Assembly (NCBI RefSeq): GCF_030272615.1 | Contig: NC_081407.1 | Span: 151,609,048-151,673,047, forward strand | Direction: 5' to 3' | Length of the DNA stretch: 64,000 nt | Origin: Cryptomeria japonica | Taxonomy: Eukaryota > Streptophyta > Pinopsida > Cupressales > Cupressaceae | Shown: piece after piece, positions 23,630 to 35,279 of the stretch | How the letters are laid out: the number at the start of each line of letters is the position of its first letter | Position numbering within the stretch: position 1 is the first letter of the stretch | Notes under the pieces: generated by a model | The model's database searches: none | What the model saw: the letters and a program-made list of their open reading frames with translations, nothing else | Told to the model about the DNA's origin: nothing | Position numbers and translations under genes: made by a program

Positions 23630-26163
23630 ATGGATCAAGGTTAGTTTTTCTTAATTTTTGTCTTTCTTTCCCGTTTATTCAATTTGTTTTACATTTTGAA
23701 TTTAATTTCGTTAATTTTGATTAGGTTTTTTTATTTTTTGTTTCAAAAACCAGATTCTGATAATCCACAACAAGAACAACAAAATGCACCTCCTAAAAAA
23801 CCCACAAGATACACCCCTAGTTCGTCCTTTTGACCGTACACCTGAAAAAGGGGAGCAATTGATTAATCAGTTGGGGTAAAACACGTCTAAAATAAATAGA
23901 CTGATTAATAAATTGAAAACATCTGAACTTGAGCATCATAAATCCCTCACCACTAGCCTAGAAACATTAGCTAGTGGTGCCACAGCCATTTCCACACAAA
24001 TTACAAAATGGGGAAACTTTAGGGATAGGTGTCATCAATACTGTGTTGATGGGTTATCATACGAGGGAGTGAAAAACAAAAATATTAGTAAACAACAAAT
24101 ATGTGCCCTTTTTGTTGATCCTAAAACTAGTGAGTCGTTACCTCTTAATGCAAAGAGGTTTCCCATACATTGGTGTACCAATGTGCAGATGAAGAATCTT
24201 TTTTGGTAGAGGTGGTGGATGGTCTTTGATGATCCACCTTGTAATAATTATGAGGTGCCATTGTATTTTTTGAGAAAAGTATACTGTGAGTTTATCCTCA
24301 ATGTGTGGCCAAACTATTTTTACATGAGAGAGTTCCATGGTAGAGGTGGCGGCTCTGCCCAAGATAGACCTGGAGCACATAGGCGAGTAGCCTCAGAGAG
24401 TCATCACCCCCTAGCACCCAAACACAAGGTGCATTAATTTGTCCCAGTAGAGCTGAAAGAGTCTATGGAGATACAGACTCTTCAGGAAACCACAACATTG
24501 ACTGGTGCCATCATCCAGCATGGGACATCGTTAGCACACCCTATTGTACTAGATGATGAGCCATTAGTTGCTCTAGATGGTGACAAAGAGCCCATTCAAC
24601 ATATGTGTGTCAGTTGCTCGGGGATATGCTTAGGGACGGATGATGCAGCTGCTGCAGATGGATCCACATCTCATTCATGCATGATTTGCGGGAGTAGATG
24701 TCAGGCCCACACGACCGAGGATTTGGCGCTGATAGAGGAGTTGATGGACATGGTGTTTGCCCATCAACGATAGACACAGGTGTCTTGATTTGAATTTATA
24801 GCATTTTATTTATCAGTCACTTTAAATTTTTAATTACATAAATGAATTTTCATTTATACATGGATTTAAATTGAGACAAATAATATGCATTTCAGGATGC
24901 AGCAGTGGTATCCCATACTCCTCCGACGGTTACTACAGCTGCAACTTCGATGCCTGAGGTATAAATTTTGTAACATGTTAAAATAGAATAATACACTTTG
25001 AATTCAAAAAAATTACAAGATATAATAACTATCTTTAATGCTTGCTCCAATTTTTGGTTTGTAGGTGTTGACAGGGGACCAAATGTCCTAGATTGATGAC
25101 ATCAAGCTCTCAGTGATCAATTTTGGCCTACAAGGCTATATGGTATCATATTTTGTACAACCTTTTTTATGTATTGTTTTGATGGAATATGAAAGTCATT
25201 TCATTTTAGATTTTTTAAATTATGTTTAATATATTATCTGTACTAATATCTCATGTTAATTTTTATTTTTTAGGGTACCCCCTCCGCATCTAGGCCTCGT
25301 CCTAAGAAAAAGAATTCCTTAGAGATGCCAAAACATGGGAAGAAGGTAATTGCACACATTTTTAGTTGTACAATTGTTTGAAAATGTTAAAATCAAGTCT
25401 TAGTTGGGGTTTGTAGATTGATTAGTGTTTTTTGTCTATTTTACATGTACAATGACTATTGAGCTATGTTGATTTGTTGAATGCACCCGATTCGCCCATG
25501 GATCAAGAGAGGGCGGAGGTATGTATCTCTACTTTATTTTCTTGTTTTCATGATTATATGCACGTGTACATGTGAACTTGTGATAAATTATAATCTTATA
25601 ATTTTTTCATATAGGAAATATCCATAGTTGCTTCATCAATGGCAAACCCTCCTCCATGCACTGGAGAAGCATCTCAGGATCCAGTACACTTTTGTTTGAT
25701 ATATTACATTAATTGTTTTTAACCTAGAATACTTATCATTATATTAATTGTATTTAATCTTTGATCATTTTTTGTATAGGTAATAGCGACAGTTTATCCA
25801 TCGATGGTGAGCCATCCTCAATCCATTCGAGAAACATCTCAGGCACCGGTACACCATTGTTCTCTATATTATAGCTTTTAAGTGTTTTTGATGTATTTAT
25901 GTTAGTACATTGTATTAATTGTATATTTAATCTACAATACAAGGAGAGGAGAGCGAAGACATTAGCTCTGAGATCAGCCGATGAGGTAATCTACATTTCA
26001 ATTGCAAAGGAATTATAGTTAAATGCATAGTTATATTGTTAATTATGAACTATTTTCTACAAAAGAATTCTAACTTGGCTTTTGAATTGTAGTTTTGCAG
26101 CCATATATAGAGCCGCGTACTGCATCAAGGAGGCTCAATTTTGACGATCTACCACAAGTTTAG
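23630..26163 (+). pseudogene. Transposon accessory gene, multi-exon, unknown function
   Basis: Exon 1 is ATGGATCAAG (23630-23639) before a GT donor. Exon 2 (23754-24779) is large, with at least one frameshift near 23830-23900 and in-frame stops (24207, 24435, 24771). It encodes a helical segment, a Gly/Arg-rich stretch and paired CX2CX3C motifs (CVSCSGIC, CMICGSRC). Then come short exons with GT..AG borders, mostly phase 0: 24896-24958, 25065-25142, 25274-25345 (basic RPRPKKK, possible nuclear signal), about 25464-25518, 25615-25683, 25780-25848, 25944-25985 and 26101-26163 ending DDLPQV-stop. The two 69-nt exons are paralogous. It resembles no transposase I know; a DNA-binding accessory protein is a guess. 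It converges on the transposase gene. Confidence 0.6.
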
Positions 26164-26339
26164 GATCATATAGTGTTAGTTGTGGTCATATAATTACCAA
26201 TACATGTAGATATATTCTACATTTTTATTGTATATCGATTTGGACATGGCATATGCCACATTTTTGTAATACTTGTATTGTCTTGGCAGACATGCCTTTT
26301 TTTGATATATATAAATATTGATATTCGATCCAATAAATG

Positions 26340-26640
26340 TGTACTGAGTTCATTATTGTGTATTCATTGTATTTTATGGCTGTCCTTTTATAAAGTTAAT
26401 TGATCATTTTCCTATGTAATCAACAATATGAATATAAACAAAAAAATCTATGATATAAAACATTGCAATCATGGAATATGATTTGATAAAATTTCTAAAA
26501 TGTCAAATTAACCCTACAAAACTCCTTGTATTCAGTTCATTATCATGTATTCGTTGTATTTGGTGGCTGCCCTTTTATAAACTTAAATGAATATTTGCCT
26601 ATGTAATCAACAATATGAATATAAACAACACAAATCGACA
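26340..26640 (+). repeat. Imperfect direct repeat of about 100 bp
   Basis: Two copies (about 26338-26440 and 26521-26630) share a TGTATTCATTGTATTT-type word, CCTTTTATAAA and TATGTAATCAACAATATGAA. A short CAATATGAATATAAACAA unit is repeated again at the end. No coding content. Confidence 0.75.
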
Positions 26641-26711
26641 ATATGAATATAAACAACAATATGTGTGGTGCGAGAGCACCCTCACGCTCGCAATGGTCAA
26701 ATTTTGGTTCT

Positions 26712-28240
26712 CGTGTGAACAAATTGACATCATGAGCGCATCCAGGTGGGCAGGTTTATGCTAGGCATTCTTCTCTCATGCATCCCAAAGCACCAGAACA
26801 TCGAGAATCATACCCTACCAGCGTGATCTCTCAAGTGCCCTGAGTCCAAAAAATTGTCAAACTTTGATGGATTGTTTCTTCCAATCTAGGATACACATGA
26901 TTGATCTGTTTGAACCTATGGTGTCGTGTGAGGCTCCTTTACAATGGCCTTTCTCATTTTTTGATGACTCGGAGCCATTTTCAATTGGTAGCATTTTTTC
27001 GCCTGCTGCAAACACCGTCAGTTGCATGCAATGCAAAGTTGCAAGATAGGCTAGAATTAATTCGGTTTGTCATGTGCACAAATCTACATCACAAGTGTGT
27101 TCGAGTGGGCAGGTTTACGCTAGGCATGCTCCTCTCATGCATCCCAAAGCATCGAAATGTCGAGAGTCATACCCTACCGGGGTGATCTCTCTAGTGCCTT
27201 GAGTCTAAAAAATTGTCAAACTTTGACAGATTGTTTCTTTCAATCCAGGATACATATGATTGATCTGTTTGAACCTATGGGGTCATGTGAGGCTCCTCTA
27301 CAATGGCCTATCTTGATTTTGTACGACTTGGAGCCATTTTCAATTGGTAGTATTTTTTCGCCTGCTGTAAAGTTGCAAGATAGGCTAGAATTGATTCGGT
27401 TCATCGTGTGCACAAACCAACGTCACGAGAATGTCTGGGTGGGAAATTTTACACTAGGAATGCTCCTCTCATGGATCCCAAAGCACCGGAACATCAAGAG
27501 TCATACCCTACCGACGCGATCTCTCAAGTGCCCTAAGTCTAAAAAATTATCAAACTTTGATGGATTGTTTCTTCCAATCCAGGACACATATGATCAATCT
27601 GTTTGAACCTGTGGAGTCGCGTGAGGCTCCTCTATAATTTTTTATCTCAGTTTTTTACGAATCAGAGCTATTTTCAATTGGTAGCATTTTTTCGCCTGCT
27701 GCAAAAACTGTCAGTTGCATGCAATACAAAGTTGCAAGATAGGCTAGAATTGATTCACTTTGTCGTGTGCACAAACCAAAGTCATGAGCACATTCAAGTG
27801 GGAAGGTTTATGCTAGGAATGATCCTCTCATGCATCCCAAAGCGCCAGAACATCGAGAGTCATACCCTACTGGTGCGATCTCTCAAGTGCCTTGAGCCCA
27901 AAAACTTGTCAAATTTTGATGGACTATTTCTTCCAATCGAGGACACGTATGATTGATCCATTTGAACCTGTGGGGTTGTTTGAGGATCCTCTACAATGGA
28001 ATATCTTGGTTTTTGATGAATCAGAGCCATTTTTAATTGGTAGCATTTTTTTGCCTGCCGCAAAAACTGTCAGTTGCATGCAATGCAAAGTTGCAAGATA
28101 GGATAGAATTGATTCGGTTCGTCGTGTGCACAAACCAACTTCACGAGCACGTTTTGGTGGGTATATTTACACTAGGCATGCTCCACTTGTACATCCCAAG
28201 GCGTCGAAATGTCGAGAGTCATACCCTACTGACGCGATGT
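26712..28240 (+). repeat. 359-bp tandem satellite, about 4.3 copies
   Basis: The word CATCCCAAAG and its flanks recur at 26781, 27140, 27474, 27833 and 28192, giving spacings of 359, 334, 359 and 359 bp. The short unit lacks about 25 bp (the GTCAGTTGCATGCAATGC part). Copies differ by scattered substitutions. Each unit yields a similar small open frame (DLFEPM..EAPLQW..FSIGSIF), but these are consequences of the repeat and carry stops between units, so they are not annotated as genes. Confidence 0.93.
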
Positions 28241-28399
28241 ACAAGTTGCTTGACAACTTTTTTGACAATAATGACAATTTTTGCTCAAATTGTATCTAGA
28301 CTCAATCTATGACTCCTATGACCCAATAATGACTCAAATAATTCTCCATGATTATACAAGAATCAAGAATGCTCATGATAGACCTTATCATATCACATA

Positions 28400-28735
28400 A
28401 ACTCAAAACATAGTCACAAAAATAGACACAAAAATAGTCACAAAACATTGTCACATATTATTCAAAAATTTGCCTCTAATATGGTCAAATCAACTCTTGG
28501 CTATTTGAATATACAAAAAAATGTCTTACAAATCATCTCATGGGATTTTATACAAAATTTGGCATTACAATATGTGTGACTCAACTCATCGCCATTTTAA
28601 TATACAAAATTTGGCATCTAAATATGTACAAATCAGCTCATTGCCATTTAAATATAAAAAATATGCCCTTAAACATGTAAAAATTGGGTCAAGGGCGTTT
28701 ATATATACAAAAAATGAATATAGAACAATTAGTCG
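28400..28735 (+). repeat. Degenerate AT-rich repeats of about 65-70 bp
   Basis: Diverged units containing CAAATCAGCTCAT, GCCATTTAAATATA and CAAAATTTGGCAT follow one another between the satellite and the 3' end of the transposase gene. Confidence 0.6.
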
Positions 28736-28782
28736 ATGATATATACAAAATTCTCAAAATCATTCTACTCTGAACCGTAGAA

Positions 28783-31658
28783 TCAATCAAGTGAGCCGTC
28801 AGGATCGACTCTAACCCGTATTGTGTCAAGTATTGCCTCGTGGTCAGATTCATGAACTTTCCATAAAATCTTGTTATGAGGTCTACCATGATACTTCATC
28901 AAATGAATATTTGTTGCAACAACAAGGTTAGAGAAATGAAGAATATGTCTCTGTGTTTCAAAGTCCTCGAACAAACAAATACCAGAATTCTTGATAGGGT
29001 ATCTCCTAAGCCATGTTCTAGTCATGACAAAAGACCCTATTGGGTACTCAATACCCTCTCTATCAATAGTTGTGGTTGTCAATTTTCTTTTAGGCTCACA
29101 ATGACACAAATAGTAATCTGTTCCTTCTTCATTGTTCTCTTATGCAAAAACTGCATACACATGACCTGCATTTTATAAAGTGATAATTAATACCAAAAAT
29201 AAAGTGTGATGTACAACAAAATGAACCAAAAAGAATACTTGCAAAAAAATTAACTCAAAAAATCACCTTAATCCACTAGGTCAGATACATGGTCAAAATC
29301 CACTGATGTATCCATCTGGCTCAATTGTAGTGCTTTGGGAATTTGATATGTATCAATGGGAACCAACGATCTACAACACCATTTTTCAACCCACTCTTTT
29401 GATTCACATTCTTCCCACAAACAATACATGCATGAAGAGAAAAAACATACCATCTATCTCGTATAAATTACTAGTGAACTTGCATTTGAACTCATAAATG
29501 AGTGCATGTCACTCAATCCTACAACTGTACAACAATCTAGATAGTTTTCAATGTTAGATTCAGTGATCCACCAAAAATATCTATGAACCATTGACATACC
29601 TAGATTACCTGGACCCATCGTAGACTTACACCATTGCACAATTGTTTCTGCATCTATCAACTTAGCACCACCTTCATACTTCAATTATTCTCTAGATAAG
29701 GCTCTTTTTACACATGCTCCTGCACCATCGTGTTCTCCCTTACCATGTCCAACCTCAGTGAAATTCTAAAAATATTGTACACCTCTTGTCATATGCATCC
29801 TTGTCAACCAATAAAACATCCTTGCAATATTGAATTGTGCAGTGCAATTATCTGACCATATTAAGTGTCGGTTGTATTGTATGTTTCTTTCCTTTAAATT
29901 ATCATAGAAAACTTTAAAGCATCCTTGTACAAACTCTAATGAATGAGTACGATAATCACTTATGTAGAAGTGATACTCTCTTACAACATTTCTATCCTCA
30001 TCTGTGCTATCATCTGCATGCATGAATGTTATGTGTATAAAAATCGAAACTCGTGTAGAATGATAATACATAGATTGCACTTCATTTTGAGGTTGTTGTG
30101 TATAATTTTCAGCAAAATCAACGATAGAGACAATGGTTCCAAGAAGAAATGTGTCTTTACATAACTTGAACTTCTCATCTAACCATCGAGCTGTATGTGT
30201 ATGCATTATGTACTCATAAACTAGTTTCTCTTGAAACATTTTCATAAATTCATCTACAAATATATCATTTTTAACTAGCTCACATCTCTTCAAATCTTTC
30301 CATCTTTAACTCCATATGTGACTATCTTGTATTTTCCAAAAGAAACTAGTTTCCTACCAATTTCATGTGTGCTCTCCAAATGTACACATTTTGGTAAATG
30401 TTGCAAACCACCACATATAGCAAAAAACCTTCCAAATAAGGCATCTTATAATAAATGAAACCATCATGTCTATTACATAGCACACTTGAAATAAATTCTC
30501 TTTTCGACTTAGGAAGTGCTTGTATATTGCATTCCTGCAAAACATCGTTAGTATGCAAAGTAGAACAAATATGATGAAAAATATCATAGTGCATGGAAAA
30601 TTCAATATACATCCTACAACAACACGTGGTGCGTACATGATTAATCTTAATATAAAAAGGTTTTGCCATTTCAAAAAATCTCTGAGAAATTCTTATTTGA
30701 GGAAACTTTTAAAGGAATCTTTCATAAAATTTTGTTTGAATCATATCCAAATAGTGTTTGGCATGTGGCTCACGATTTGTAGACCTGATTCTCCTTCTAA
30801 CAACATCTTTTTGGTTGGGTGAAACTCTTGTGTTGTCATGCCAAAAATTTTCCATTAATTTTCTTAGTGCATCAACAACAACCTTGTCTTTGTGTGGTAG
30901 TCTACCCGAGAATGCCCAAAGAGAATTATTGCTAGGTTCCTCTATTTTTTCTCGCCTTTGCAATGCTTTACTTAATGTTGTTCTACTAACATTTAATGAC
31001 TTACTTGTTTTTCTTATCAAACAATATTTTTTTTATTTTCTTGCTCATTATGGTTGATGTAATGACACGTCGAGTAGCATTAGAATCTTTAGTACACGAT
31101 TTTGAACCAATAGCTTGATATGCATCAAATAGATTTCTCACAATAGTTCTTTCACTGTTACTTTCAGATGATCTTAGGCCTAGAATTTTCATTGTCTCTC
31201 TAAAATTCAAATTTTTAATCATTTTAACAATTAATTGACATCTTGTGGTTTGATTTAAGTTTTCAAAATAGTTTTGCCATATTCTTTTAACCATTCTCCT
31301 ACAAGTTCGTTCATTCATTTTATCGGGCATTGGCTTCAATATATTCTCATCAATGTCAATTAGATACTTTGGTTTCCTACGAATGATTCTAGGAGGTGTT
31401 AACATTGGTGCATTGTGTACATTCAATTCATCAAATAGAGAAGGTGTATGTTCATCATTTTCTTTGATTATTCAATGTGGTATCTTCTTCAATTGCATTA
31501 GGTGCATTATGTTCATTTGGTAAATCGAATTGAGATGTTGAGGATGACATACCTTCTTCTCCCATTGTTCTTATGTCACGTAATTTCCTCATACGCTGCC
31601 TTTGTCTTTTCTTTTCAGCCTCTCGTTGTTCCATCGTTCCTCGCTTGTTCTTTCCCAT
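28783..31658 (-). pseudogene. DDE-type transposase gene of the large transposon (unclassified family)
   Basis: Minus-strand coding from 31658 (MGKNKRGTMEQREAEKKRQR, basic) through 31426-31001, 31020-30346 and 30293-29268 to a last exon about 28783-29166 behind an AG acceptor. The catalytic core lies in 30293-29500: DFAENYTQQPQNEVQSM (first acidic residue), LIWSDNCTAQF (second) and GHGKGEHDGAGACVKRAL with downstream acidic residues (third). The last exon adds DYYLCHCEPKRK and a conserved-looking REGIEYPIGSFVMTRTW. Breaks are few: a frameshift near 31450, another near 31010, one or more in 30293-30360, and stops at the FL*KF, YF*NF, RE*LK and TR*MV positions. Similar 'GHGKGxxDG' proteins occur widely in eukaryotes, in my recollection without a clear family name. 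It is nearly intact, so the family may have active members. Confidence 0.7.
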
Positions 31659-31974
31659 GGTTGATATCGGTTGTCCTTAATAGAATCATATTACATATAT
31701 ATATAAACAAAAGTTCATAAACAAACAGATAACCATAAATATGCATCTTATCATTATTTTTTTGAATCAAAACTATTAAATAATCACAATAATATTGACA
31801 AAACTAATAAGAACAACAATTCAATCATTTGAAATCATGCAAAAACAAAAAAATCACTTCTATTTATAAAACAATGATAGAAGTGTAGACACAGTTGTAG
31901 TGGGGCCTTCAATGACCTCAAAAAATTCTTTTGAGGTCGTTGAGGCTCTTGGGAAAATAAAACTATGTCTAAGT

Positions 31975-32239
31975 ACCCCGTACGCACTATATTAATAACA
32001 ATGTGCATGTTGCTAGTCCCTAAAATGTTGGCAAGTCCAATGGTATTTTTTTTCACCGTGTACTAATAATTAGCACTCACACACTCCTATGTCTTAAAAA
32101 TGTTATGGCAGGGTAGCAAACTAATAGGCTCAGTACCCCGTACGCACTTACAAGTAATAAGTAGTGCTTACGCACTCCTACACCTTAAAAATGTTATCGT
32201 AGGGCAGCAAACTAATAGGCTTAGTACCCCGTACGTGCT
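31975..32239. promoter_or_regulatory. GTACG-core motif cluster upstream of transposase gene
   Basis: CCCCGTACGCACT at 31975-31987, CCCCGTACGCACTT at 32136-32149 and CCCCGTACGTGCT at 32227-32239. Two of the copies sit in longer similar units (GCAAACTAATAGGCT..AGTACCCCGTACG), so part of this is a roughly 90-bp direct repeat. It lies 5' of the minus-strand transposase gene. Confidence 0.55.
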
Positions 32240-32260
32240 ATTTGTAGTAAAGAAAATGTG

Positions 32261-32267
32261 AAGGAAA

Positions 32268-32325
<58 letters not shown>

Positions 32326-32625
32326 GAGAAGGGGAGAGAATCAAGTCTCTATTTATCTCCTAAGTCTCTCTCTCTCTCTCCCCCATTCTTTATCTCTAAA
32401 GTCTCTCCCTCTCACCCTCTATCTCTCTATCTCACTCTCCCCTTCTCTCAGGTGTATCTTTCTCTCATTCTCTCCCTCTCTCCCTTTCTCATTACCTCTC
32501 TTTCTCACTCTCTCCCTCTCTTCGCACCTCTCTCTCTCAAGTCTCTTGTACTCTCCTTCCATCCCTCTCTCTCTCTCTCTCTCCCCTTATATGTATCACT
32601 CTCCATCTCTATCTCTCCCTCTCTT

Positions 32626-32693
<68 letters not shown>

Positions 32694-32880
32694 TCTCTCT
32701 CCCCCTCCATTTCCCTTTCTCTATCTATGTCTCCCTCTCTGTCTCTCTATCTCTCAATCTCTCTTTCTCTCATTTATCTCTTGTCTCTCCCTCTTAGTCT
32801 CTATCTATCTATCTCACTCTCCTCCTCTCTTAGGTGTATCTCTCTCCCATTCCCTCCCTCCTCCCCCTTTCTCCCTCTCT
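32261..32880. repeat. (GA)n followed by long (CT)n/pyrimidine tract
   Basis: A GA tract (32261-32340) is followed by about 520 bp of almost pure pyrimidine, including an uninterrupted CT run around 32628-32690. The two strands are mutually complementary in composition, so intrastrand hairpin or triplex DNA is possible. The long Ser/Leu-only open frames here are artefacts. Confidence 0.95.
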
Positions 32881-33888
32881 AGGGTCATATGGTATTCTTA
32901 GGGGTCATATGGTATCTTAGGGATCCATGCATGTGTCCTAAGGGGTCATAGGACACCATATGAATCCTTAGGATACCATATAACCCATAACAACACATAA
33001 GAGGTCATATGGAGTCCTAAGGGGTCATAGGACACCATATGACCCCTTAGCACACCATACGACCCATAATGACACCAAATGGTGTCCTAAGGGGTCATAT
33101 AACACTATATGACCTCTTAGGACACCATACCACCCATAACGACACCATATGGAGTCCTAAGAGGTCAAATGGTGTCCAAAGGGGTCACAGGAGACCATAT
33201 GACCCCTAACGACATTATATGGTGTCCTAAGGGGTCATAAGGTGTCCTAGGGGTCATAGGACACCATAAGACACATAACGGCACCATATGGTGTCCTAAG
33301 GGGTCATAGGACACCATATGACCCCTAACAACATCTAAGGGGTCATAGGGTGTCCTAAGGGGTCATAGGAAACTATATGATCCTTTAGCACACCATAGGA
33401 CCTATAATGACACCAAATAGTGTCCTAAAGGGTCATAAAACACCATATGACCCTTTAGGACACCATATGATATTGTTATGGGTCTTATGGTGTCTTGAGG
33501 GGTCATATGGAATCCTATGACCACTTAGGACACCATATGGTGTTGTTATGGGTCGTATGGTGTCTTAAGGGGTCATATGGTGTCCTAAGGGGTCATAGGA
33601 CACCATATGACCTCTTAGAAAATAATATGATCTCTAATGATGCCTAAGGGGTCATATCATGTCCTAAGGGGTCATAGAACACCATACAACCCATAACGAC
33701 ATGATACGACCCATAACAACACCATATGAAGCCCTAAGGGGTCATATGGTGTCCTAAGGGATCATAGAACACCATATGACCCCTTACGACACCATATGAC
33801 CCATAACAACACCTAAGGGGTCATATGGAGTTCTAAGGGGTCATAAGACAACATATGACCCCTTAGTACACCATATGACGCATAAAGA
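32881..33888. repeat. Self-complementary minisatellite, about 1 kb
   Basis: Dozens of units of about 20 bp of the form GGGGTCATATGGTGTCCTAA and its reverse complement TTAGGACACCATATGACCCC alternate irregularly. Because both orientations are mixed, the whole array can fold into many hairpins. Unit drift (ACC/ATG variants) shows it is not newly made. Confidence 0.93.
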
Positions 33889-34319
33889 TTATCCAACCAA
33901 CACATCCACATGATCCAAAGAAACAAATACATTCATCTTCTTCAAACGTTCTACTTTATATCCTATCTTCTTTATATAAAAAAAGAAAACCAACCACCTT
34001 GTCAATCTTCTTATCACCTCATCTATATGCAAACAAAAAGAAGATATATTGGAGGAGCCTCCCCATAACTATTTATAAATTATGTCATGCAATTTTCCTT
34101 ATTAATAAATGATGGCTAATAAAATGATATATTATTTAAAGTTATCAATAGAACATCATACAATAGAACATCGGTAGTTTAGTTTTGATATAGCTAAGTT
34201 AGACCACTGTCAGCATAAGAGAGACTCCAGGTGAACAAACAATAAGGCTTCGCTAAAAAGCAAGTGTGAGAGCTTGACCTAACCCTAAGAGTACTACCTT
34301 TCTAAAACATATGATGCTC

Positions 34320-34649
34320 TTAAATTTGCAAGGCTATAGGATTGATCTTGATTGTGACTATAGGAATTACACACTTTATTTCTTTCATGGGTATGTACCC
34401 TTCTAGGCCTTTTGAAAAGTGATGATCATCATATACCACCATTGCCATGCTTACAACAAACTTCAATTTCTTTAGATGACAGGCATTGTGTAATAGCATG
34501 GGAACTCTCGCATACCCACCACTATCATTCTCTGTGACATCATTTGTGTTACTCTCCCTCTTTCTCTTCCTACTGGTTGTTTCCTTATGAAAAACATATT
34601 GGAGGTAGTCTGACTCATCATTTTGCTTTGTTGACACTATTTTCCACAT
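34320..34649 (-). CDS. Small uncharacterised ORF, possible exon
   Basis: 109 open codons on the minus strand with a basic segment (TSRKRKRES) that could be a nuclear-localisation signal and an otherwise mixed sequence. No homologue is recognised. It lies in the right arm of the large transposon in a region otherwise without coding. It may be an exon of a transposon gene or chance. Confidence 0.25.
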   Translation of the reverse strand: MWKIVSTKQNDESDYLQYVFHKETTSRKRKRESNTNDVTENDSGGYARVPMLLHNACHLKKLKFVVSMAMVVYDDHHFSKGLEGYIPMKEIKCVIPIVTIKINPIALQI

Positions 34650-34865
34650 ATGCTTTGCTCATTAAAAACACATTCGAGAAGAATATTGCTACAGGTTTCC
34701 TAGTTTGTCATGGTAATGCACCCGTGGTTCAATTTTAGACCCTTCTTCCTCCTATTCAATATACACACAAAAATCCATCAGTCAATTTTCTTAGGAGAGC
34801 ATACATGATAAAAATCAAAGAGGAAGTTGCAGACAAGAAATAAATTCACTTACTTATATAGAAGT

Positions 34866-35125
34866 GAAGACACAGTTGCAGTGGGGTATGGAGGGAGGGA
34901 GGGAGGGAGAACAGAAGAGAGAGAGGGATGGGGTATGGAGGAAGGGAGAAGGGGAGAGAGGGAGACAATGCATTTACATACACACATATTTTTGTATATA
35001 TATACTTAATATATTATATATATATACATATATATATATATTATATATTATATATTTATATATTATATATAAAAATGATATATAATATGTATATACACAT
35101 ATTATATATACAATATCATATTATA
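34866..35125. repeat. GA-rich tract and (TA)n microsatellite
   Basis: Purine-rich GGGAGGGAGGGAGAACAG-type sequence (34886-34970) followed by long TATATA runs (about 34995-35120). Confidence 0.9.
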
Positions 35126-35164
35126 CACACTCCAAAAATTTAAACAAATGTAGTGCTTATAGTA

Positions 35165-35275
35165 AACATAGCGCGTACGCGTTGTTTATAGTTAAGATAG
35201 AGCGTACGTGCTTCTTACACCATAAGTACCCCGTACACACTTTTTATACCATAGGTACCCACCCCGTACGCGCTT
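35165..35275. promoter_or_regulatory. Right subterminal GTACG-core motifs
   Basis: GCGCGTACGCGTTG (about 35171), GAGCGTACGTGCTTC (about 35201), CCCCGTACACACTT (35229-35242) and CCCCGTACGCGCTTTT (35262-35277), in both orientations. They mirror the left subterminal set. Confidence 0.55.
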
Positions 35276-35279
35276 TTGA

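Noticed and set aside
26712-28240. CRISPR-like array
   Set aside because: Units are 359 bp of uniform repeat with no spacers, and the window is plant nuclear DNA.
26712-28312. Series of 90-149-codon frames resembling one another
   Set aside because: They repeat only because the 359-bp satellite repeats, and stops separate them; no domain.
30520-31057. Plus-strand frames of about 100 codons
   Set aside because: Antisense to the transposase gene, whose minus frame carries the recognisable motifs.
32258-32901. Long Ser/Leu open frames in the CT tract
   Set aside because: Pure low-complexity translation of a pyrimidine microsatellite; no independent coding signal.
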